Shown piece by piece: positions 36,231 to 44,528 of a DNA stretch of 64,000 nucleotides. The notes under the pieces are model-generated. The model saw only the letters and a list, made by a program, of their open reading frames with translations, searched no databases and was not told where the DNA came from. Origin of the DNA: Roseovarius gaetbuli. Its GTDB lineage: Bacteria; Pseudomonadota; Alphaproteobacteria; Rhodobacterales; Rhodobacteraceae. The stretch's first letter is position 1. Every line of letters begins with the position of its first letter. The DNA lies in the NCBI RefSeq assembly GCF_900172365.1, contig NZ_FWFJ01000002.1:124001-188000 (forward strand), in the 5' to 3' direction. Made by a program: the position numbers and the translations under genes.

Positions 36231-37508
36231 TCAATAAATACCGCCCTTCTTGGCCCGGGCAGAGAACTCTGTCTCTTTCCCCTCAGCCAGCAATTTTGCC
36301 TGCTCAACCCAAGTGTCCCGGCTGACCCGTCCTTTGAACCCCTCAAGGTTCTGATCGACCCAGCTGACCTCGTCCTCAGTCCATTTCGCAACCTGATCAA
36401 AGTGGTAAAAGCCCATGTCATTGAGCAGCTTTTCAAGCTTCGGCCCAACGCCCTTGATCATCTTGAGATCGTCCGCCCCGGATTTGCGCGGGGCCTTCAT
36501 CATCTTGGGCTTTTTGCCCGGCCCGGCGGGGGCTTGCGGCTCGGCCGCCTGTTTCACCGGCTTGGCGGCCGGTTTGGCGGCTGGCTTGGCGGTGGCCTTG
36601 GCCTGCGCCTCGGCCTTGGTGGCCCTGGTCGCATCGGCCTTTGCCTTGGCTGCCGGTTTCGGCGTCTCTGCCTTGGCCGCCGGTTTCGACGTCTCTGCCT
36701 TGGCCGCCGGTTTCGACGTCTCTGCCTTGGCCTTGGCGCTCACATCCACCGGCGCCTCGTTCTGCTTGACCGAAGACGCGGCGGGCTTGTGATTGGCGCC
36801 CTTGTCGCGCCAAGGCGTCAGGATCGGCACCTCGGTGCCGTCAATCCGCTTGACGGTATCGCCGATGTCGCTGGCCAGCTGCGCGCTTGCATTATACTTT
36901 GCGCTTCCGCTGTCAAACTCACTCAGACTGGTGAGGCCGGATTTCGGCTCGGCGGCGTAGCGGCCATTTTGCGGGCCCGGTGTGGGCACCTTGCCTGCGG
37001 CCAGATCGTCGATCATCCGCGCGAAACCCTCGGCGGTCAGATCCTCGTAGTAATCCTTGCCGATCTGGGCCATCGGCGCGTTGGCGCAGGCGCCAAGGCA
37101 TTCGACCTCTTCCCAGGAAAACTTGCCATCCGCCGACAGTTCATGCGCGCGCGGGGCGATCTTTTCGCGACAGACCGCAATCAGATCCTCGGCGCCGCAG
37201 ATCATGCAGGTGGTGGTGCCGCAGACCTGAATGTGCGCCACGGTGCCGACCGGCTGAAGCTGGAACATGAAATAGAAGGTCGCCACTTCGAGGGCGCGGA
37301 TATAATCCATGCCAAGCATGTCTGCGACATGCTCGATCGCCGGACGGCTGAGCCAGCTTTCCTGTTCCTGCGCCCGCCAGAGCAGCGGAATGATCGCGCT
37401 GGCCTGACGGCCCTCGGGGTATTTGCTGATTTGCCCTTCGGCCCACTCAAGATTGGCGGCGGTGAAGGCAAAGCTTGCGGGTTGCTCGTGATGAAGACGG
37501 CGTAGCAT
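36231..37508 (-). CDS. nuoE: NADH-quinone oxidoreductase subunit E with C-terminal extension
   Basis: A 425-aa protein. Residues 1 to about 175 are the normal thioredoxin-like NuoE with the N1a [2Fe-2S] ligands Cys96, Cys101, Cys137 and Cys141. An Ala/Lys/Pro-rich linker (about 250-340) contains KAETSKPAA tandem repeats, and a helix-hairpin-helix-like domain (344-425: [15 protein letters not shown]...) ends the protein. E. coli NuoE is 166 aa, so the second half is extra; Rhodobacter capsulatus NuoE is also long. The start ATG immediately follows the stop of the 93-aa lipoprotein gene (TAGATG). Confidence 0.95.
   Translation of the reverse strand: MLRRLHHEQPASFAFTAANLEWAEGQISKYPEGRQASAIIPLLWRAQEQESWLSRPAIEHVADMLGMDYIRALEVATFYFMFQLQPVGTVAHIQVCGTTTCMICGAEDLIAVCREKIAPRAHELSADGKFSWEEVECLGACANAPMAQIGKDYYEDLTAEGFARMIDDLAAGKVPTPGPQNGRYAAEPKSGLTSLSEFDSGSAKYNASAQLASDIGDTVKRIDGTEVPILTPWRDKGANHKPAASSVKQNEAPVDVSAKAKAETSKPAAKAETSKPAAKAETPKPAAKAKADATRATKAEAQAKATAKPAAKPAAKPVKQAAEPQAPAGPGKKPKMMKAPRKSGADDLKMIKGVGPKLEKLLNDMGFYHFDQVAKWTEDEVSWVDQNLEGFKGRVSRDTWVEQAKLLAEGKETEFSARAKKGGIY
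36649..36732 (-). repeat. nuoE: 27-bp tandem repeat within the nuoE linker
   Basis: Two identical 27-bp units lie at 36664-36690 and 36691-36717, with partial units on both sides. Each encodes KAETSKPAA. The identity at DNA level points to recent slippage, and copy number probably varies between strains. Confidence 0.8.
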
Positions 37509-37790
37509 CTATGCACAGGCTCCTGTGGTCAGTTTGACGCCCCCGTCGGTAAGCCGCTCGGCCCCGCCAGAGGTAAGTTTATAGGCCGTGATATCGAGGA
37601 CCTGCTGGCGCGTCAGCCCGGTCTGAAATTCGACCGGAAGGTAATCGGATTCACCAATCAGCGTACATCCGACACTGGCGACAGCCGTGTCATAGGCGGC
37701 GATGTCCTGGGTCGACACACCTTGCGGCGGAAGGGCACAGGCGGCGGTCAGTCCAAGGCAGGCCCCGGCGAATACAGTCTTGCGCATCAT
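37509..37790 (-). CDS. Lipoprotein with one Cys-bounded module
   Basis: A 93-aa predicted lipoprotein (lipobox LTAAC, acylated Cys18). The mature part is one module bounded by Cys42 and Cys92, exactly 50 residues apart, with the pattern GC, LP, a Gly-containing turn and an AxRLTDGG-like hairpin. The same module occurs three times in the neighbouring upstream protein. The start is ATG 37790 (overlap ATGA with that gene); the longer frame from 37799 has no RBS. It ends directly before the nuoE ATG. No known family recognised; probably periplasmic and disulphide-bonded. Confidence 0.78.
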   Translation of the reverse strand: MMRKTVFAGACLGLTAACALPPQGVSTQDIAAYDTAVASVGCTLIGESDYLPVEFQTGLTRQQVLDITAYKLTSGGAERLTDGGVKLTTGACA

Positions 37791-38545
37791 TGGGCACATA
37801 GCTCCTTGTTAATCGTCAATGTATCGGCGTCGGTATCCATGACAGCCTCGCCCCCGGCGAGCATCTTGCCAATCACCGGGCGCATTTCCTTGACCGAAAA
37901 GCCCGCCGCGGGAAGCTTGTTATCGGCCTCGCCACGGGTCATGGAACATCCTTCGGTCGCCATGAAGGCCAGAAAGTCCTGGCGCAGTTGCTCGGCGCTG
38001 CGCGGCGCGACCTTGGGGGTCGGCGCGCTCTTGGCCATATCCCCCGACAGTCCCTTGAAGGTGTCGCACAGGCCCTGTTCCAGGTAGACCAACTTTTCAT
38101 CCTGCGACAGGCGCACTTCGCTCATCCGCAGCATCTTTTCCATCAGCAAGCGCACTTCGGCCATCTCGACGCCAACCCGGCCAAGCAGGGTTGGGGCCTG
38201 CTCGCTGGTCATCACGCAGTTATTGTCAGCCAAGGCTGCAAAGAAGCGCTCGCGGCCTGAATAATCAAGCTTACCACCGCAGGCACCGCCAAAGGCAACC
38301 AATTTCCCGTCGATGATGCGCGCCCGCTCTTCCACGATAAGGCGCTCTGTGATCGCCTTGGTTTCGGCCTTATCGTCAAACCCGGCTGCGGGCATGATCT
38401 TGTCGGCGCGAAATGGCGACATCCGACAGCCGTTTTCGGCCATCACCGCGACAAAGGCCTCGATCCGATCCGAACTTACGGTCTCAGCCTGCGAAAGCGC
38501 CGGCAGTGCAACCAAAGCCAGACCAAATATCACCTGTCTCATCAT
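37787..38545 (-). CDS. Periplasmic protein with three tandem Cys-bounded modules
   Basis: A 252-aa protein with a Sec signal peptide (cleavage near residue 20, ALSQAE). Three repeats of about 60 residues follow: Cys40-Cys89, Cys110-Cys160 and Cys200-Cys250, with spacings of 49, 50 and 50. Shared features are an F(V/L)AxMAxxGC start, a LPAAGF-like turn (MPAAGF, LPAAGF), an amphipathic helix (KAITERLIVE, VRLLMEKMLR, VRPVIGKMLA-like) and a hydrophobic strand ending in Cys. The fourth copy is the lipoprotein encoded next. I do not recognise the family. It lies in the nuo operon between nuoD and nuoE. Confidence 0.8.
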   Translation of the reverse strand: MMRQVIFGLALVALPALSQAETVSSDRIEAFVAVMAENGCRMSPFRADKIMPAAGFDDKAETKAITERLIVEERARIIDGKLVAFGGACGGKLDYSGRERFFAALADNNCVMTSEQAPTLLGRVGVEMAEVRLLMEKMLRMSEVRLSQDEKLVYLEQGLCDTFKGLSGDMAKSAPTPKVAPRSAEQLRQDFLAFMATEGCSMTRGEADNKLPAAGFSVKEMRPVIGKMLAGGEAVMDTDADTLTINKELCAQ

Positions 38546-38908
38546 TTACCCCTGCCCCATCATTGCGACCATCGCAACAACCGATACAAAAGCACCGGCG
38601 AAACCGGCCGCCAAATGCGTGCCCGTCGCAAACCCGCCGCGCGCATAAATCCACGCATCATGAAAGCCAGTATAGGCAAACACCGCGAAAAGCACCGCGA
38701 TCACCTTGAGGTCACCATAAAGCGTCGCCGCCAGGGCCAGAACGCCCATGCCGACAAATCGATCCGCCATCACCTCGGGCAACTTGTCCGCCCGATGCTG
38801 CGCCGCCGCCATCCCCGCCACCGGGTCGCGCAGAAACAGGGCCGCAAGCGTCCCTGTCACCAGCACCCCTGCGCCCGAAAGCGCGATGGCAAGGCTTGTC
38901 AGCGTCAT
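38546..38908 (-). CDS. Small integral membrane protein of unknown function
   Basis: A 120-aa protein with four predicted helices and short loops, including ADKLPEVMADRFVGMGVLAL and FAYTGFHDAWIYARGG. No family assigned. Its ATG overlaps the nuoD stop (TAATG at 38906-38910) and its stop directly abuts the triple-module gene, so it is co-translated within the complex I operon. Confidence 0.75.
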   Translation of the reverse strand: MTLTSLAIALSGAGVLVTGTLAALFLRDPVAGMAAAQHRADKLPEVMADRFVGMGVLALAATLYGDLKVIAVLFAVFAYTGFHDAWIYARGGFATGTHLAAGFAGAFVSVVAMVAMMGQG

Positions 38909-40128
38909 TAGCGGTCGATCTCCCCAAAGACGACATCCATCGTCCCGATGATAGCCGCGACATCGGCAAGCTGATGACCGCTGGCGATGTGATCCATCGC
39001 CTGAAGGTGCAAAAAGCCCGGCGCGCGGATCTTGGCGCGGTAGGGTTTGTTGGAGCCATCGGCCACAAGGTAAACGCCAAACTCGCCCTTGGGCGCCTCG
39101 ACCGCGGCATAAACCTCGCCTGCGGGGACGTGAAAGCCCTCGGTGTAAAGCTTGAAGTGGTGAATGAGCGCCTCCATCGAGGTTTTCATCTCGCCACGCG
39201 AGGGCGGCGTGATCTTGCCTCGGGCAAGCACATCGCCCTGCCCCTCGGGGGCGCGCAGCTTTTCAATCGCCTGATGGATGATCAGCAGCGACTGGCGCAT
39301 TTCCTCCATCCGGACAAGATAGCGGTCATAGCAATCACCATTCTTGCCGACGGGAATCTGGAACTCGAACTCGTCATAGCATTCATAAGGCTGTGCGCGG
39401 CGCAAATCCCAGGCCATGCCAGAGCCGCGCACCATTACGCCCGAAAAGCCCCAATCAAGCGCCTCTTGCTCGCTCACCACGCCGATATCGGCGTTGCGTT
39501 GCTTGAAGATGCGGTTTTCGGTCAGAAGGCCGTCAATATCGGCAAGAACGCGCGGAAATTCCTTTGCCCATGTCTCGATGTCGTCGAGCAGGTCAGGCGG
39601 CAGATCCTGATGCACACCGCCGGGCCGGAAATAGGCCGCGTGCAGACGCGCACCGCACGCCCGCTCGTAAAAGCACATCAGCTTTTCGCGCTCTTCAAAC
39701 CCCCAGAGCGGCGGCGTCAGAGCGCCGACATCCATCGCCTGCGTGGTGACGTTGAGCAGGTGATTGAGGATACGCCCGATCTCGGAATAAAGCACCCGGA
39801 TCAGCGAGGCGCGACGCGGCACCTCGACACCGGTCAGCTTTTCAATCGCCAGACACCAGGCATGTTCCTGATTCATCGGCGCCACGTAATCGAGCCGGTC
39901 GAAATACGGCAGGTTTTGCAGGTAGGTGCGCGATTCCATCAGCTTTTCGGTGCCACGATGCAGCAGGCCGATATGCGGATCGCAACGTTCTACAATCTCG
40001 CCGTCAAGCTCAAGCACAAGGCGCAAAACACCATGCGCCGCAGGGTGTTGCGGGCCGAAGTTGATGTTGAAATTGCGGATTTTCTGTTCGCCGGTCAGGG
40101 CGTCGTCGAATTTGGTGCCGTCCATCAT
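38908..40128 (-). CDS. nuoD: NADH-quinone oxidoreductase subunit D
   Basis: A 406-aa subunit of the quinone-binding module. [21 protein letters not shown] holds the loop whose His approaches the quinone headgroup, and [19 protein letters not shown] and [14 protein letters not shown] segments are present ([17 protein letters not shown]). It is a stand-alone gene, not fused to nuoC. It overlaps the small Gly-rich membrane protein gene by 4 bases. Confidence 0.97.
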   Translation of the reverse strand: MMDGTKFDDALTGEQKIRNFNINFGPQHPAAHGVLRLVLELDGEIVERCDPHIGLLHRGTEKLMESRTYLQNLPYFDRLDYVAPMNQEHAWCLAIEKLTGVEVPRRASLIRVLYSEIGRILNHLLNVTTQAMDVGALTPPLWGFEEREKLMCFYERACGARLHAAYFRPGGVHQDLPPDLLDDIETWAKEFPRVLADIDGLLTENRIFKQRNADIGVVSEQEALDWGFSGVMVRGSGMAWDLRRAQPYECYDEFEFQIPVGKNGDCYDRYLVRMEEMRQSLLIIHQAIEKLRAPEGQGDVLARGKITPPSRGEMKTSMEALIHHFKLYTEGFHVPAGEVYAAVEAPKGEFGVYLVADGSNKPYRAKIRAPGFLHLQAMDHIASGHQLADVAAIIGTMDVVFGEIDR

Positions 40129-40346
40129 GACCGCCCTCCGTCAAGCTTGTCCCGGAACGCCATGACCCAAAGCAGAACCAATGCACCAAGTGGAATGATT
40201 GCCACCAGCGCGACCCAGTTCGGAATGCCGAATTTCGGCAAAAGCCGCCAGAACGGAACCACGATCAAAGCGGCAAAGATTACCATAAACAACAGGCCAC
40301 CACCGCCCATGCCGTAACCGCCCATGCCAAATCCACCGCCCATCAT
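40125..40346 (-). CDS. Small Gly-rich membrane protein between nuoC and nuoD
   Basis: A 73-aa protein with an [17 protein letters not shown] head and two predicted helices ([16 protein letters not shown] and [20 protein letters not shown]). No family recognised. It overlaps nuoC upstream (ATGA, 40343-40346) and nuoD downstream (ATGA, 40125-40128), so it is wedged in the tightest part of the operon. Confidence 0.78.
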   Translation of the reverse strand: MMGGGFGMGGYGMGGGGLLFMVIFAALIVVPFWRLLPKFGIPNWVALVAIIPLGALVLLWVMAFRDKLDGGRS

Positions 40347-40951
40347 GCCGACCCCTCTTTCTTCTCATCGCCCGGAAGGATGTATTCGGCACCCTCCCAC
40401 GGACTCATGAAATCAAACTGGCGGTATTCCTGCACAAGGCTGACGGGTTCATAGACGACGCGCTTGTGCACCTCGTCATAGCGCACCTCGGTATAGCCGG
40501 TGGTCGGGAAATCCTTGCGCAGCGGATGACCGCGAAAGCCGTAATCAGTCAGGATGCGGCGCAGATCGGGGTGCCCCGAGAACAGGATGCCGAACATGTC
40601 GAAGACTTCGCGCTCGAACCAGTTGGCAGCCGGGTAGACCTCGGTGATCGAGGGCACCATATCATCGGAACGCACGGCCACCCGAAGGCGGATGCGATGG
40701 TTTTGATACATGCTCAGCAGGTGATAGACCACGTCATAGCGCTTGGCCCGCTCGGGGTAATCGACGGCGGTGATATCGACCAGCGAGGAAAACGCACAGT
40801 TCTGATCGGTTTTCAGAAACTCGACCAGCCCGGCGATGTTGGACAGGGCCACATCGACGTTCAGCTCGCCATGGGCAATCTCCCAGCCGATCACGCAATC
40901 GCCACGCTTGGCCTCGACATAGCCGCCCAGTTCTTTCAGTGCCTGACTCAT
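40343..40951 (-). CDS. nuoC: NADH-quinone oxidoreductase subunit C
   Basis: A 202-aa 30-kDa subunit of the connecting module. [39 protein letters not shown] is the family signature. It overlaps nuoB by 4 bases and the Gly-rich gene by 4 bases. Confidence 0.97.
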   Translation of the reverse strand: MSQALKELGGYVEAKRGDCVIGWEIAHGELNVDVALSNIAGLVEFLKTDQNCAFSSLVDITAVDYPERAKRYDVVYHLLSMYQNHRIRLRVAVRSDDMVPSITEVYPAANWFEREVFDMFGILFSGHPDLRRILTDYGFRGHPLRKDFPTTGYTEVRYDEVHKRVVYEPVSLVQEYRQFDFMSPWEGAEYILPGDEKKEGSA

Positions 40952-41481
40952 CTGATAATCGTCCCCGTCCGGCGAATTTTACGCTGCAATTGCAGGATGC
41001 CATAAACAAGCGCCTCTGCGGTCGGCGGACAGCCGGGCACATAGATATCGACCGGCACAATCCGGTCACAGCCGCGCACCACCGAATAGCTATAGTGATA
41101 ATAGCCGCCGCCATTGGCGCAGGAGCCCATCGAGATCACATAGCGCGGCTCCGGCATCTGGTCATAAACCTTGCGCAGCGCCGGGGCCATCTTGTTGGTC
41201 AGCGTGCCGGCCACGATCATCACGTCCGACTGGCGCGGGCTGGCGCGAGGGGCAAAGCCGAACCGCTCGACATCATAGCGCGGCATCGCCGTATGCATCA
41301 TCTCGACCGCGCAGCAGGCCAGACCAAAGGTCATCCAGTGCAAGCTACCGGTGCGCGCCCAGTTGATGATGTCCTCGGTCGAGGTCAGCAGAAAACCCTT
41401 GTCCTGCAAGTCGGCATTGAGCGCCTGAGTCGCCACTTCGCGATCCGGCCCGGCCGTGTTGGCGCCAGTCATCACACCCAT
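40948..41481 (-). CDS. nuoB: NADH-quinone oxidoreductase subunit B
   Basis: A 177-aa subunit carrying cluster N2. The ligands are Cys56-Cys57 ([12 protein letters not shown]), Cys121 (MGSCANGG) and Cys151 ([11 protein letters not shown]). ATG 41481 was chosen for the GGGAG seven bases before it and because it starts after the nuoA stop; ATG 41472 (MTGANTAG) is also possible. Confidence 0.96.
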   Translation of the reverse strand: MGVMTGANTAGPDREVATQALNADLQDKGFLLTSTEDIINWARTGSLHWMTFGLACCAVEMMHTAMPRYDVERFGFAPRASPRQSDVMIVAGTLTNKMAPALRKVYDQMPEPRYVISMGSCANGGGYYHYSYSVVRGCDRIVPVDIYVPGCPPTAEALVYGILQLQRKIRRTGTIIR

Positions 41482-41485
41482 TGCA

Positions 41486-41851
41486 TCACTCCCATTCCAT
41501 CGCTCCTTTGCGCCACTCATAGGCAAATCCGGCGGTCAGGACGGCCAGAAAGACCATCATCGACCAGAACCCGGCCATGCTGACATCCTTGAAGGCGACC
41601 GCCCAGGGGAACAGCATCGCGATTTCAAGGTCGAAGATGATGAACAGGATCGAGACCAGGTAGAATCGGACATCGAATTTCATCCGCGCATCATCAAATG
41701 CGTTAAAGCCGCATTCATAAGCGCTTACTTTTTCAGAGTCCGGGTTGCGAACGGCCAGAACGACCGCTGCAAGGATCAGAACAAGGCCCAATCCAATGGC
41801 GATGGCCAGAAAAACGAGGATGGGAAGGTATTCCCTCAGCATCTCTTCCAC
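41486..41851 (-). CDS. nuoA: NADH-quinone oxidoreductase subunit A
   Basis: A 121-aa, three-helix subunit. [38 protein letters not shown] is the signature, with the Cys loop near the quinone site. The start is GTG 41851, giving the [16 protein letters not shown]-terminus usual in relatives, preceded by AAAGGAG; an ATG at 41842 would drop three residues. First gene of the complex I operon. Confidence 0.95.
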   Translation of the reverse strand: MEEMLREYLPILVFLAIAIGLGLVLILAAVVLAVRNPDSEKVSAYECGFNAFDDARMKFDVRFYLVSILFIIFDLEIAMLFPWAVAFKDVSMAGFWSMMVFLAVLTAGFAYEWRKGAMEWE

Positions 41852-41910
41852 GGGGTGGCTCCTTTCATGCGCGTGCACACGCATTCAGATGGCTGCAAAT
41901 CTATTCCGGG

Positions 41911-41937
41911 TTTAAACCTGCCCCTGCATGGGGTCAA
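41911..41937 (-). promoter_or_regulatory. Candidate promoter of the nuo operon
   Basis: On the minus strand, TTGACC (41937-41932) and TTTAAA/TTAAAC (41916-41910) are spaced 15-16 bases and lie about 60 bases before the nuoA start. A small CCCC-TGCAT-GGGG inverted repeat falls in the spacer. The 229-base gap after liuC is the only sizeable non-coding region before nuoA. Confidence 0.45.
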
Positions 41938-42080
41938 CCGAGCGCGCGCATAAACGCGGGCCGGAAACGGACGATTTTAGCATTTTGTATGCCACGGTAT
42001 GCTGCGGACATGCCGGATTGGCCATGAAATCTGACCAGCTTGGCATCGCCCGGCTCAGAACACGGCCTCGGCGAATCTTC

Positions 42081-42872
42081 TCAGGCGCCGCCGCTCTGCC
42101 AGCTCGGCTTGCGACGCTCAAAGAAGGCACCGATCCCCTCGGGGGCCTCTTCGCCGGCCCAACAGTCTGCAAGTTGGTCGATGGTATGGGCAATGACATC
42201 GGCATCAATCTGCGGGCCAAAACCGCGCAAAAGCGCCTTGGCGCGGGCCACGGCACCGGGGGCGCACTCAAGGTAAGGCGCGATTTCGGCCTCGATGGCG
42301 GCGTCAAGATCGCCCTCGGGCACGGCGCGGGCCAAAAGGCCAAGGCCCATGGCCTCGGCCGCATCAAAGCGACGCCCCGACATGAAGACGCGCCGCGCAT
42401 TGGCCTCGCCCATGCGGGCGGCCACATAAGGCCCGATGGTCGCCGGGATAAGCCCGAGGCGCGTCTCGGTCAGCGCCATCACTATGTTGTCGGCGCCAAT
42501 CGCCACATCGCAGACCGAAGCCAGCCCGATACCGCCGCCAAAGGCATTGCCATGCAGCCGCCCGATCAGGGGCTTGGGCAGGGTGTTGAGCGCCTGCAAC
42601 ATATAGGCGAGCTTGCCCGCCTCCTGACCACGCACACCGGGCTCTGCCTCGAACTGTTGGCGCATCCAGGCCAGATCGCCGCCGGCGCAAAAAGTCTTGC
42701 CCTTTGCTGCCAAAACCACGGCGCGACAGCTCTCATCGCGGCCCAGATCATCGGCGGCACTGTGCAGCTCGGCAATCATCTGCGCCGACATCGCATTATG
42801 TTTGTCCGCCCGGTTGAGCCAAAGCGTCACCACACCGCGCCCGTCGCGCGTTACCTCAAGTGTCTCGTACAT
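42081..42872 (-). CDS. liuC: Methylglutaconyl-CoA hydratase (enoyl-CoA hydratase family)
   Basis: A 263-aa crotonase-fold enzyme. The oxyanion-hole segments are KTFCAGGDLAWM and GNAFGGGIGLASVCDVAI; TETRLGLIPATIGPYV is the form typical of methylglutaconyl-CoA hydratases. It hydrates 3-methylglutaconyl-CoA to HMG-CoA in leucine breakdown, matching the flanking HMG-CoA lyase and methylcrotonyl-CoA carboxylase genes. ATG 42872 has AGGGGA upstream. Last gene of the liuB-D-GST-liuE-liuC run. Confidence 0.88.
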   Translation of the reverse strand: MYETLEVTRDGRGVVTLWLNRADKHNAMSAQMIAELHSAADDLGRDESCRAVVLAAKGKTFCAGGDLAWMRQQFEAEPGVRGQEAGKLAYMLQALNTLPKPLIGRLHGNAFGGGIGLASVCDVAIGADNIVMALTETRLGLIPATIGPYVAARMGEANARRVFMSGRRFDAAEAMGLGLLARAVPEGDLDAAIEAEIAPYLECAPGAVARAKALLRGFGPQIDADVIAHTIDQLADCWAGEEAPEGIGAFFERRKPSWQSGGA

Positions 42873-42912
42873 CGCTATCCCCTGTCCCTGTAAGAATTTC
42901 CTGCGAAAATTC

Positions 42913-43773
42913 TCAATCCCGCCCGCCACGCATCGCCCGCGCCATTTCGGCCGCTTTCAAAAGCACATCCCGGTCAAGGCCGCTGTCATAGCCGAGCTCC
43001 TCCAGCTTCTGATGCACCGTCTCGGTCGCCACATTCCCCGCCGCCCCCGGCGCATAAGGACAGCCGCCAAGCCCGCCAACGGCCGCATCAAACACCCGCA
43101 GCCCTCTGGCCAGCGAGACCTCGATATTCTCAAGCGCACGCCCGGAGGTGTCGTGAAAATGCCCCGCAAGCCGCGCCACCGGCACCACGTCGCTCACGGC
43201 GGCAAGCATCGCTTCAACCGCCTCGGGGCGGCCCTGCCCGATGGTGTCGCCAAGGCTTATCTCATAGCACCCCATCGCCCAGAGCCGCTCTGCCACCATC
43301 GCCACCTGCGCCGGGGCGACCGGCCCGTCATAGGGGCACTCGACCACGCAAGAGATATAGCCGCGCACCCGCACCCCTTGCGCATTGGCGGCCTCCATCA
43401 CCGGCGCGAACCGCGCAAGGCTTTCCTCGATCGTGGCATTGATATTGGCCTTGGAAAACCCCTCAGAGGCGGCACCGAAGATTGCAACCTCATCGGCGTC
43501 GGCCTGCATCGCATCCTCAAAGCCGCGCAGATTGGGGGTCAGCGCGGCATAACTCACCCCCTCGGCGCGCCGAATGCCCCGCAGCACCTCACCCGAGTCG
43601 GCCATTTGAGGCACCCATTTGGGGCTGACAAAACTGGCAACCTCGATCCGGCCGAATCCGGCGCCACTCAGGCAATTCACCAAGGCCACCTTCTCGGCTA
43701 AAGGAATACGCCGTTTTTCATTCTGCAACCCATCACGCGGGCCCACCTCAAATATCTCGACCCGCTCGCCCAT
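42913..43773 (-). CDS. liuE: Hydroxymethylglutaryl-CoA lyase
   Basis: A 286-aa TIM-barrel lyase of the HMGL family. EVGPRDGLQNE (metal-binding Asp and catalytic Arg) and the active-site cysteine loop GGLGGCPYAPGAAGN are both present. It cleaves HMG-CoA to acetyl-CoA and acetoacetate, the last step of leucine degradation. ATG 43773 was chosen over the adjacent GTG at 43776. A short recurrent intergenic element lies just before it. Confidence 0.94.
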   Translation of the reverse strand: MGERVEIFEVGPRDGLQNEKRRIPLAEKVALVNCLSGAGFGRIEVASFVSPKWVPQMADSGEVLRGIRRAEGVSYAALTPNLRGFEDAMQADADEVAIFGAASEGFSKANINATIEESLARFAPVMEAANAQGVRVRGYISCVVECPYDGPVAPAQVAMVAERLWAMGCYEISLGDTIGQGRPEAVEAMLAAVSDVVPVARLAGHFHDTSGRALENIEVSLARGLRVFDAAVGGLGGCPYAPGAAGNVATETVHQKLEELGYDSGLDRDVLLKAAEMARAMRGGRD

Positions 43774-43783
43774 CACCTTTCCC

Positions 43784-43805
43784 TTTCATCGTTCCAAAAA
43801 TACTC
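43784..43805 (-). repeat. Recurrent GAGTATTTTTGG intergenic element, copy upstream of liuE
   Basis: On the minus strand this reads GAGTATTTTTGGAACGATG followed by AAA, ending 11 bases before the liuE start. The same text occurs at 62609-62630, and a near-copy at 21781-21802 includes the birA start codon. A variant lies at 46517-46538. Confidence 0.6.
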
Positions 43806-43820
43806 AATTCCGGTCCGTGC

Positions 43821-43870
43821 CCAGTTCTCATCCCGTCCGGTTCTCATCCCGTCCAGTTCTCAGCCCGTCC
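43821..43870. repeat. 16-bp tandem repeat at the 3' end of the GST gene
   Basis: Three units of CCAGTTCTCATCCCGT (with single-base variants) occupy 43821-43868, followed by CC. The GST stop codon (43860-43862) falls in the third unit, so the array begins in the last codons of the gene. Confidence 0.75.
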
Positions 43871-44528
43871 AGGGCTCATAAAACGTCTGCTCATAAACCC
43901 TTGCGCTTTGCGGCCCCGGCAGGCTTGCCTGAAACCCGGGGCGCTCGCCGAGCCGATCATACCATTTTTCGGTCTCGGGAAAGCCATCCAACCTGACGAA
44001 GTGGCGCGCCATGTAAACCGCCTGCCCGACCGCGATATCACAGGCCGAAAAGCCACCTGTCAAAAGATAATCGCGGTTCTCGACCGGCGTCGACAAACGG
44101 GCCTCGATCGCGCGATAGCATTTGGCGATGCGCGCCGCCTCAAGCTGCATCACGATCGGGCTGCGCATGGCATCCTCATAAAGCACGATATGTTGCTGCG
44201 TCAGGGCCGCCACATGCTGACTAATGGTTTCGCCAAAATGCAGCCAGACAAGCCAGCCCATCCGGTCCATATCCCCCGGCACGCGGCCAAGCCCCGCTTC
44301 GGGAAAGCGCTCGCAGAGATATTCCATCATCGCCCCGGATTCAAACATCCGCTCACCGTCGATCTCAAGCGCAGGGACCCGTCCCGCAGGCGACAGGCTC
44401 AGGAATTCCGGCGCACGCAGGGATTTGTCAAAGGCGCGCTCGACCACCCGAAACTCGACCCCCAGTTCGTGCAACAACCACAACACCCGCATCGAGCGGC
44501 TTTGCGGCACGTGATGCAGTGTAATCAT
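43860..44528 (-). CDS. Glutathione S-transferase family protein
   Basis: A 222-aa GST. The N-terminal thioredoxin-like domain (MITLHHVPQSRSMRVLWLLHEL; RVPALEIDGERMFESGAMMEYL with the glutathione-binding Glu-Ser) is followed by the all-helical C-terminal domain (about 90-215). It lies between liuD and liuE and overlaps liuD by 4 bases (ATGA). The substrate is unknown; the position suggests a role beside acyl-CoA catabolism, but such insertions can be incidental. The C-terminus ends inside a 16-bp tandem repeat. Confidence 0.9.
   Translation of the reverse strand: MITLHHVPQSRSMRVLWLLHELGVEFRVVERAFDKSLRAPEFLSLSPAGRVPALEIDGERMFESGAMMEYLCERFPEAGLGRVPGDMDRMGWLVWLHFGETISQHVAALTQQHIVLYEDAMRSPIVMQLEAARIAKCYRAIEARLSTPVENRDYLLTGGFSACDIAVGQAVYMARHFVRLDGFPETEKWYDRLGERPGFQASLPGPQSARVYEQTFYEPWTG

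Noticed and set aside
36423-36481. NuoE/HhH domain as a nuclease
   Set aside because: The IKGVGPKLE helix-hairpin-helix alone does not give nuclease activity, no catalytic acidic cluster is visible, and the context is respiratory.
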